Assembly (NCBI RefSeq): GCF_024764835.1
Contig: NZ_JALIGE010000073.1
Span: forward strand, 186,001 to 250,000
Length of the DNA: 64,000 bases
DNA from: Scandinavium hiltneri
Lineage (GTDB): Bacteria > Pseudomonadota > Gammaproteobacteria > Enterobacterales > Enterobacteriaceae
Direction: 5' to 3'
This document shows positions 58,532-64,000 of the stretch, piece after piece (within the stretch, counting starts at the first letter, position 1; each line of letters starts with the position of its first letter). The notes under the pieces are model-generated. The model saw nothing but the letters and a program-made list of their open reading frames with translations, had not been told where the DNA came from and made no database searches. A program made the position numbers and the translations under genes.

Positions 58532-59428
58532 TTACGGTACGTCGTAACCCAGCGCGGCTTTACGGATACGGAACCACTGCTGACGGGTCATTTCGAGGTG
58601 CTCAGCGGCAATCGCAGAACGCACGCGCTCGATTTTGCCAGAGCCGATAATTGGCAGTGGCTGAGACGGCAGACGCATCACCCAGGCGTAAACCACCTGT
58701 TCGATGCTTTCCGCGTTCAGTTCTGTCGCTACGTTGGCCAGCTCTTCGCGCAGTGGGGCAAATTTGTCGTCATTGAACAGGCTACCGCCGCCCAGGCACG
58801 ACCACGCCATTGGACGCACGCGCAGCTGTTGCAGCTGATCGAGCGTGCCGTCCAACAGTAGCGGCTGGTGAACCGGAGAAAGTTCGACCTGGTTAGTCGC
58901 CAGGGTAAACGGCAGACGTGATTGCAGCAGCGAGAACTGCGCCGGGGTAAAGTTAGACACGCCGAAATGACGCACTTTGCCACTCTGATGCAGCTCGGTG
59001 AAGGCTTCGGCCACTTCGTCTGCATCCATCAGCGGATCGGGACGATGGATCAGCAGCAGGTCCAGATAGTCGGTGGCCAGATTGGTCAGGGACTGCTCGG
59101 CGCTGCGAACGATGTGGGATTTATCGGTGATGTAGTGCCCGATAGCGTGTTCAGGTTTCGCGGTGGTCGCAATCCCGCATTTGCTGACCACTTCCATACG
59201 CGAACGCAGCTGCGGAGCCAGTTTCAAGGCTTCGCCAAACGCGGCTTCGCACAGATAACCGCCATAGATATCGGCGTGATCGACGGTGGTAATACCGAGG
59301 TCGAGATGCTCTTCAATAAAGCTGACCAGCTGCTGCGGGGACATGTTCCAGTCCATCAGACGCCAGTAGCCCATTACGAAGCGGGAGAATTCCGGGCCAT
59401 TTGGCGCGAGAGTAATACGCTGAACCAT
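58532..59428 (-). CDS. ydhF: Aldo/keto reductase family oxidoreductase YdhF
   Basis: A 298-residue AKR-fold NADP(H) oxidoreductase. The catalytic tyrosine lies in DHADIYGGY (about 52-60), with RHFGVSNFTPAQF and LPIIGSGKIERV as later family blocks. The physiological substrate is unknown. Same strand as sodC, 79 bp upstream of it. Confidence 0.93.
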   Translation of the reverse strand: MVQRITLAPNGPEFSRFVMGYWRLMDWNMSPQQLVSFIEEHLDLGITTVDHADIYGGYLCEAAFGEALKLAPQLRSRMEVVSKCGIATTAKPEHAIGHYITDKSHIVRSAEQSLTNLATDYLDLLLIHRPDPLMDADEVAEAFTELHQSGKVRHFGVSNFTPAQFSLLQSRLPFTLATNQVELSPVHQPLLLDGTLDQLQQLRVRPMAWSCLGGGSLFNDDKFAPLREELANVATELNAESIEQVVYAWVMRLPSQPLPIIGSGKIERVRSAIAAEHLEMTRQQWFRIRKAALGYDVP

Positions 59429-59477
59429 ACAAGCTTCCTCAACTGAAAAATTTCATCGAGTATACGCACATTTAGCG

Positions 59478-59717
59478 TTAAAACAGTGAAGGCTGATCAG
59501 GTTCTTCAGGTAAAGCGGATTTGTTTGCGCGGATTTTACGCAGCAGACGTTGACGGCAGAGGCGTAACACCTCCTGCTTTTGAGCATCATTGAAATTTTG
59601 CCAGTGGAAGCGCTCGTCGCGGCTGCGCATACAACCCCGGCAGTAGCCGCGTTCATCGGACTGACAAATCCCCCGGCACGGACTCTGTACCGGGAAAAAC
59701 TCCAGTTGTTCTGCCAC
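59478..59717 (-). CDS. ydhL: DUF1289 protein YdhL
   Basis: A 79-residue soluble protein with a four-cysteine motif SPCRGICQSDERGYCRGC that probably binds a metal or iron-sulphur centre, then a WQNF helix typical of DUF1289. Function unknown. It shares the divergent region with nemR. Confidence 0.9.
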   Translation of the reverse strand: MAEQLEFFPVQSPCRGICQSDERGYCRGCMRSRDERFHWQNFNDAQKQEVLRLCRQRLLRKIRANKSALPEEPDQPSLF

Positions 59718-59798
59718 GCCGCCCCCCTGTTATCTGTATACTCTCATTGAAGCCTGATAATGCGCATCCTGCAACCAGCAATCATTTATCCCTTGCAT

Positions 59799-59814
59799 TA
59801 GACCGATCGGTCTA
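59799..59814. promoter_or_regulatory. NemR operator upstream of nemR
   Basis: TAGACCGATCGGTCTA, a perfect 16-bp palindrome identical to the known NemR box, 14 bp before the nemR start. Confidence 0.93.
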
Positions 59815-59828
59815 CTACATTGAGCCCC

Positions 59829-60428
59829 ATGAACAAACACACTGAACACGACACCCGCGAACATATCCTCGCTACCGGCGAGCGTTTATGTATGCACCGC
59901 GGCTTTACCGGAATGGGGCTCAGCGAGCTGCTGAAAACGGCAGAAGTGCCAAAAGGCTCGTTTTATCACTATTTCCGTTCTAAAGAAGCGTTCGGTGTTG
60001 CGATGCTCGAGCGGCACTACGCAGACTATCACCAACGTCTGTCTGAGCATTTTGCCCATGGCGAAGGTAACTACCGCGACCGCCTGCTGGCCTATTACCA
60101 GCACACGCTGAACCAGTTTTGTCAGCAAGGCATTATCAGCGGTTGTCTGACGGTAAAACTGTCTGCCGAAGTGTGTGATCTCTCGGAAGTCATGCGCACG
60201 GAAATGAACAAAGGGGCCAGTCAGATTATTGTTTTGCTCTCCCACGCGCTTGAAGAAGGGCGTAAAGAGAAAAGCCTCACCATTTTCGGTGACGCCCATA
60301 CCCAGGCCGAAGTGCTGTATTCGCTATGGCTGGGGGCCAATCTTCAGGCCAAAATTTCTCGCAGTGCGACGCCGCTCGAAAGTGCGCTCGAACATGCGAA
60401 GACCATGATTGCCGCGCCTGGCCCCTAA
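59829..60428 (+). CDS. nemR: TetR-family redox/electrophile sensor NemR
   Basis: A 199-residue TetR repressor. The N-terminal helix-turn-helix includes SELLKTAEVPKGSFYHYF. Regulatory cysteines 21, 98, 106 and 116 are present; Cys106 is the hypochlorous-acid and quinone-sensing residue. Modification releases DNA and induces nemA and gloA, which follow on the same strand. Start at 59829 (MNKHTEHDT) matches E. coli. Confidence 0.96.
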   Translation: MNKHTEHDTREHILATGERLCMHRGFTGMGLSELLKTAEVPKGSFYHYFRSKEAFGVAMLERHYADYHQRLSEHFAHGEGNYRDRLLAYYQHTLNQFCQQGIISGCLTVKLSAEVCDLSEVMRTEMNKGASQIIVLLSHALEEGRKEKSLTIFGDAHTQAEVLYSLWLGANLQAKISRSATPLESALEHAKTMIAAPGP

Positions 60429-60453
60429 CAGGCGTTTTTATTTATCGATTTAC

Positions 60454-60468
60454 TAGACGACCGGTCTA
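60454..60468. promoter_or_regulatory. Second, imperfect NemR-like site before nemA
   Basis: TAGACGACCGGTCTA keeps both TAGAC and GGTCTA arms but has a one-base shorter, asymmetric centre. It lies 17 bp before the nemA start, where it could act as an extra operator. Confidence 0.5.
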
Positions 60469-60485
60469 TTCAGGAGTCATGCACT

Positions 60486-61583
60486 ATGTCACAACACAAA
60501 CTGTTTACCCCGCTCAAGGTTGGCGCTGTCACGCTGCCTAACCGCGTACTGATGGCCCCGCTGACGCGTCTTCGCAGCATCGAGCCTGGCGACATCCCTA
60601 CTCCGCTGATGGGTGAATACTATCGCCAGCGCGCAAGCTCCGGGCTGATTATCTCTGAAGCGACGCAGATTTCTGCTCAGGCGAAAGGCTACGCGGGCGC
60701 ACCTGGTCTGCACAGCCCAGAACAAATTGCCGCGTGGACAAAAATCACCGCAGGCGTACATGCTGAAAACGGTCACATCGCCGTTCAGTTATGGCACACC
60801 GGCCGTATTTCACATGCCAGTCTCCAACCAGGTGGCCAGGCGCCGGTTGCGCCATCTGCGCTGAGCGCGGGCACCCGCACTTCCCTGCGTGATACCAACG
60901 GCCACGCCACTCGTGAAGACACCTCTGTACCACGCGCGCTGGAACTGGAAGAAATCCCGGGCATCGTTGACGATTTCCGCCAGGCGGTGGCTAACGCTCG
61001 TGAAGCCGGTTTCGACCTCATCGAACTGCACTCCGCGCACGGCTACCTGCTGCACCAGTTCCTGTCTCCATCCGCAAACCAGCGTACCGATCAGTACGGT
61101 GGCAGCATTGAAAACCGCGCCCGTCTGGTGCTTGAAGTGGTAGACGCCGTCAGCAAAGAGTGGAGCGCCGATCGCATCGGGATCCGTGTTTCGCCGATTG
61201 GTTCTTTCCAGAACACCGACAACGGCCCGAACGAAGAAGCGGATGCGCTGTATCTCATTGAAGAACTGGGTAAACGCGGCATTGCTTACCTGCACATGTC
61301 TGAGCCAGACTGGGCCGGTGGTCAGCCTTATACCGAAGAATTCCGTCGTAAAGTACGCGAACGTTTCCACGGCCCAATTATCGGTGCCGGGGCGTACACG
61401 CCAGAAAAAGCAGAAGATCTGATTGCTAAAGGTCTGATTGATGCCGTGGCATTTGGTCGCGCATACATCGCAAACCCGGACCTGGTTGCACGACTGGAGC
61501 GTAAAGCGGAACTGAACCCACAGCGCCCGGAAAGCTTCTACGGCGGCGGCGCGGAAGGCTATACAGACTACCCTACACTCTAA
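60486..61583 (+). CDS. nemA: N-ethylmaleimide reductase (Old Yellow Enzyme family)
   Basis: A 365-residue FMN alkene reductase. NRVLMAPLTRLRS, the HSAHGYLLHQFLSPSANQRTD block (start HSAHGYLLHQFL) and FGRAYIANPDLV are Old Yellow Enzyme motifs. It reduces maleimides, quinones, nitro compounds and methylglyoxal-derived electrophiles with NADPH. Regulated by NemR together with gloA. Confidence 0.97.
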   Translation: MSQHKLFTPLKVGAVTLPNRVLMAPLTRLRSIEPGDIPTPLMGEYYRQRASSGLIISEATQISAQAKGYAGAPGLHSPEQIAAWTKITAGVHAENGHIAVQLWHTGRISHASLQPGGQAPVAPSALSAGTRTSLRDTNGHATREDTSVPRALELEEIPGIVDDFRQAVANAREAGFDLIELHSAHGYLLHQFLSPSANQRTDQYGGSIENRARLVLEVVDAVSKEWSADRIGIRVSPIGSFQNTDNGPNEEADALYLIEELGKRGIAYLHMSEPDWAGGQPYTEEFRRKVRERFHGPIIGAGAYTPEKAEDLIAKGLIDAVAFGRAYIANPDLVARLERKAELNPQRPESFYGGGAEGYTDYPTL

Positions 61584-61594
61584 TCCCCGCATTG

Positions 61595-61618
61595 ATAGCG
61601 GCGGGCATCCGCCGCTAT
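61595..61618 (+). terminator. Intercistronic hairpin nemA-gloA
   Basis: ATAGCGGCGG-GCAT-CCGCCGCTAT, a perfect 10-bp stem without a T run; probably mRNA stabilising or partly terminating. Confidence 0.5.
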
Positions 61619-61661
61619 ACTGATTGTCCTGCTTTATAAACAATATGATAAGGGGAAGACT

Positions 61662-62069
61662 ATGCGCCTACTTCACACCATGCTGCGTGTTGGCAATCTG
61701 CAACGTTCCATCGAGTTTTACACCAACGTGCTGGGCATGAAGCTGCTGCGCACCAGCGAAAACCCGGAATACAAATATTCCCTCGCCTTCGTCGGCTACG
61801 GCCCGGAGAGTGAAGAAGCGGTCATCGAACTGACCTATAACTGGGACGTAGAAAGCTACGATCTCGGCACCGCTTACGGCCATATCGCGCTGAGCGTAGA
61901 TAACGCCGCAGAAGCCTGTGAACGCATCCGCAATAACGGCGGCAACGTAACCCGCGAAGCCGGTCCGGTAAAAGGCGGCACCACCGTTATCGCCTTTGTC
62001 GAAGATCCAGATGGATATAAAATCGAACTGATTGAAGCCAAAGACGCCGGTAAAGGTCTTGGTCACTAA
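61662..62069 (+). CDS. gloA: Glyoxalase I (nickel)
   Basis: A 135-residue VOC-fold lactoylglutathione lyase. The metal ligands His5, Glu56, His74 and Glu122 are all present, the E. coli nickel-type set. It converts the methylglyoxal-glutathione hemithioacetal to S-lactoylglutathione. It lies 78 bp after nemA and is expected to be co-induced by NemR inactivation. Confidence 0.97.
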   Translation: MRLLHTMLRVGNLQRSIEFYTNVLGMKLLRTSENPEYKYSLAFVGYGPESEEAVIELTYNWDVESYDLGTAYGHIALSVDNAAEACERIRNNGGNVTREAGPVKGGTTVIAFVEDPDGYKIELIEAKDAGKGLGH

Positions 62070-62077
62070 GACTCCCT

Positions 62078-62102
62078 GGGTGCTACGGCACCCATTTTTT
62101 TG
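62078..62102 (+). terminator. Terminator of gloA
   Basis: GGGTGC-TACG-GCACCC followed by ATTTTTTT. Confidence 0.9.
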
Positions 62103-62176
62103 CTCCCGCCTCTGCTGCAACCGCTGGCAAAATTTGCCATAATGCGCGCTACTTTTTGTAAGCCTAAGAGATCCTG

Positions 62177-62833
62177 ATGTCCGACAACGCTCAACGTAAT
62201 GCACTGTGCGACCGCTTCCGTGGTTTTTATCCTGTAGTAATAGATGTAGAAACAGCGGGCTTTAACGCTAAAACGGATGCGCTGCTGGAAGTCGCCGCCG
62301 TGACGTTAAAAATGGACGAAGACGGCTGGCTGATGCCGGACAGCACACTGCATTTCCATGTTGAGCCGTTTGAAGGCGCGAATCTGGTCCCGGAAGCGCT
62401 GGCGTTTAATGGCATTGATCCTAATGACCCTGAGCGCGGTGCCGTCAGCGAATACGACGCCCTGCACGCCATCTATAAAGAAATACGTAAAGGCATGAAG
62501 GATCAGGAGTGCAATCGGGCAATCATGGTGGCGCACAACGCCACGTTCGATCACAGCTTTATGATGGCCGCGTCTGAGCGCGCCGGGCTGAAACGCAATC
62601 CATTCCACCCGTTTGTGACTTTTGATACCGCCGCGCTGAGCGGGCTGGCACTGGGGCAAACCGTGTTGTCGAAAGCCTGCCTGGCCGCAGGAATGGAGTT
62701 TGACGGCAACAAAGCACACTCTGCTCTGTACGACACCGAACAGACAGCGCAGCTGTTTTGTGAAATCGTCAACCGCTGGAAACGTTTGGGCGGCTGGCCG
62801 TTACCGCTGCCGGAAGGCGAAAGCGAAGAGTAA
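62177..62833 (+). CDS. rnt: Ribonuclease T
   Basis: A 218-residue DEDDh 3'-5' exoribonuclease that matures tRNA and 5S/23S rRNA 3' ends. Asp23 and Glu25 lie in VIDVETAGFN; VAHNATFDHSF and HSALYDTEQTA give the later Asp and His residues. Its C-terminal tail is a few residues longer than in E. coli. Convergent with grxD. Confidence 0.97.
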   Translation: MSDNAQRNALCDRFRGFYPVVIDVETAGFNAKTDALLEVAAVTLKMDEDGWLMPDSTLHFHVEPFEGANLVPEALAFNGIDPNDPERGAVSEYDALHAIYKEIRKGMKDQECNRAIMVAHNATFDHSFMMAASERAGLKRNPFHPFVTFDTAALSGLALGQTVLSKACLAAGMEFDGNKAHSALYDTEQTAQLFCEIVNRWKRLGGWPLPLPEGESEE

Positions 62834-62860
62834 AAAAAGCGACCATTGGTCGCTTTTTTA
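62833..62860. terminator. Bidirectional terminator rnt / grxD
   Basis: AAAAAAGCGACC-ATT-GGTCGCTTTTTT; A and T runs on both sides serve both genes. Confidence 0.93.
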
Positions 62861-62875
62861 TTGCCAGTCAAAAAC

Positions 62876-63226
62876 TTACTCAGCGCTGCTCTGCTCGTCG
62901 TCTTTGTACTTAGCAGCCGTCTCTTTGATCAGCTGTTGCAGTTCGCCACGCTGGTACATCTCAATCAGGATGTCACAGCCGCCAACCAGCTCACCGTCAA
63001 TCCACAGCTGTGGGAAGGTCGGCCAGTTTGCGTATTTTGGCAGCTCAGCGCGGATATCCGGGTTTTGCAGAATATCAACGTAAGCGAAACGTTCGCCACA
63101 GGCAGAGAGTGCCTGAACCGCCTGAGCAGAGAAACCGCAGCTTGGCAGTTTCGGGGAACCCTTCATATACAGAAGGATTGGGTTCTCGGCGATTTGGGTC
63201 TGGATTTTCTCAAGAGTCGTACTCAT
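62876..63226 (-). CDS. grxD: Monothiol glutaredoxin GrxD
   Basis: A 116-residue CGFS-type glutaredoxin. Cys30 in CGFS and the glutathione-binding motifs WPTFPQLWIDGELVGGCD are present. With BolA-family proteins it carries [2Fe-2S] clusters in iron-sulphur trafficking. The start at 63226 (MSTTLEKIQ) equals E. coli; the longer frame from 63280 is not used. Confidence 0.96.
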   Translation of the reverse strand: MSTTLEKIQTQIAENPILLYMKGSPKLPSCGFSAQAVQALSACGERFAYVDILQNPDIRAELPKYANWPTFPQLWIDGELVGGCDILIEMYQRGELQQLIKETAAKYKDDEQSSAE

Positions 63227-63564
63227 ATCTTGCTTCCTTAAACTTCTTTTTATGGCTGTAGTCGCTAAGTGTAACGTCAACGACGGCTATCAGAAAATAA
63301 CATTTTGTTCACGATAATGCATTTTACCTCTGACGTTTTGAAGTTGCCTTAAAAATATGCCTTTATCGGCCTACCCCGCGTAAACATGAGCATTTTCCGA
63401 GCATGTTATGTCCAGTTTGACGCATTTTTTTGCAGTCGCTAACGAAACTGTGCATCAGATACAAAAACACTATTAACAATTAATGTTTTTATGCTTTAGA
63501 ATCGATTCGTTTTGTCAATCATACCCAGGCATGACCGTTTGCCTGCCTAACAGAGGAATGCTCA
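63227..63564. other. Divergent intergenic region grxD / mepH
   Basis: About 340 bp holding both promoters; AT-rich around 63290-63330 and 63460-63520. I see no small gene or strong hairpin and no operator I can name. Confidence 0.4.
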
Positions 63565-64000
63565 GTGGCGCGGATAAATAAAGTCTCGATCACGCTCTGT
63601 GCTTTGCTGTTTACATCGTTGTCCATTACGCCTTTGTCCCACGCATCGGAGCAGGCGCGCACGTCTGCGTCGCAAAAATCCCATCAGGCGAAAGCAGACC
63701 GTAAAAAGAAAACGACGGGCAACAAAACAAAATCAACAACGAAAGCCTCAAGCAAGAAGAAAACCAGTACCCTTAAGCAAACAACGAATGCTAAAAGTAA
63801 AAAAACGTCCGCCGTCAGTAAAACCGCCTCCGCCCGCAAAATCCATAGCCCCGCGTTGAAAACCGCCTCCGTCAAAATGGCGCAGAAATGCAACGTGCGT
63901 AAAGGCCATAAAAAGAAATGCGTTAGCGAAGACGTCAAACCGTTAACCATTGCGGATGCGCATAAAGCGCGCGTGCAGAAAGCACAAAAAACGGCGATGA
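63565..64000 (+). CDS. mepH: Peptidoglycan DD-endopeptidase MepH (5' part, cut by window end)
   Basis: GTG at 63565 follows AGAGGA and opens a frame that runs off the right edge (about 145 codons seen). A signal peptide ending in SHA near residue 27 is followed by a very Lys/Ser/Thr-rich linker, then KCNVRKGHKKKC with two cysteines and TIADAHKARVQKAQKTAM, which aligns with E. coli MepH (YdhO) just before its NlpC/P60 domain. The catalytic domain lies outside the window. MepH cleaves D-Ala-mDAP crosslinks during wall growth. Confidence 0.88.
   Translation, partial: MARINKVSITLCALLFTSLSITPLSHASEQARTSASQKSHQAKADRKKKTTGNKTKSTTKASSKKKTSTLKQTTNAKSKKTSAVSKTASARKIHSPALKTASVKMAQKCNVRKGHKKKCVSEDVKPLTIADAHKARVQKAQKTAM

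Overview
This window is a piece of an enterobacterial chromosome (Enterobacteriaceae). Nearly every gene has a close, recognisable Escherichia coli counterpart, and most of the order is the E. coli terminus-region order: pntAB, ydgH, ydgI, folM, ydgC, rstAB, tus, fumCA, manA, ydgA, malIXY, add, ydgJ, blr, cnu, ydgK, rsxABCDGE, nth, dtpA, gstA, tyrS, pdxH, mliC, anmK, slyBA, ydhIJK, sodC, ydhF, ydhL, nemRA, gloA, rnt, grxD, mepH. It is not E. coli itself. ogt-fnr-uspE lies beside pntAB, the uid/hdhA genes are absent between ydgA and malI, pdxY is absent between gstA and tyrS, and a GH1 6-phospho-beta-glucosidase sits between blr and cnu. An Enterobacter/Lelliottia/Leclercia-like genome is my best guess, by inference only.

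Layout. 1-3.1 kb: the tail of an AbgT-like transporter remnant, ogt (alkylation repair), fnr (oxygen-sensing regulator, with its own FNR box), uspE and an uncharacterised 62-residue gene. 3.1-10.6 kb: an MHS-family transporter divergent from a membrane PQQ dehydrogenase that looks quinate/shikimate-type, a chemoreceptor ending in NWETF, and formaldehyde detoxification frmRA without frmB. 10.6-13.8 kb: the only clearly accessory stretch. It is AT-rich and decayed, with one intact orphan fimbrial tip adhesin surrounded by broken fragments, including an alkylsulfatase tail fused to an outer-membrane barrel remnant. 13.8-22 kb: a DUF333 lipoprotein, leuE, pntBA (transhydrogenase), ydgH, ydgI, folM and ydgC.

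22-40 kb: the RstAB two-component system, a well conserved TerB replication-fork-arrest site immediately before tus, two classes of fumarase, manA, ydgA, the malI/malXY locus with two MalI operators and a CRP site, add, ydgJ, blr, the GH1 enzyme behind a strong dyad operator, and cnu. 40-47 kb: ydgK, then the tightly packed rsxABCDGE-nth cluster (electron-transport complex that reduces SoxR, plus endonuclease III).

47-64 kb: dtpA with a long, site-rich leader, gstA, the tyrS/pdxH/mliC/anmK minus-strand block, slyB (PhoP-type promoter) and slyA, the ydhIJK efflux set, sodC, ydhF, ydhL, nemRA with NemR operators and gloA (electrophile and methylglyoxal detoxification), rnt, grxD and the truncated start of mepH. 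I saw no tRNA, rRNA, CRISPR, intact insertion sequence or prophage. Most of the window is ordinary core genome. The points most worth checking are the decayed island with its orphan adhesin, the probable quinate/shikimate oxidation locus, the missing pdxY, the dtpA leader and the operator before the GH1 gene.
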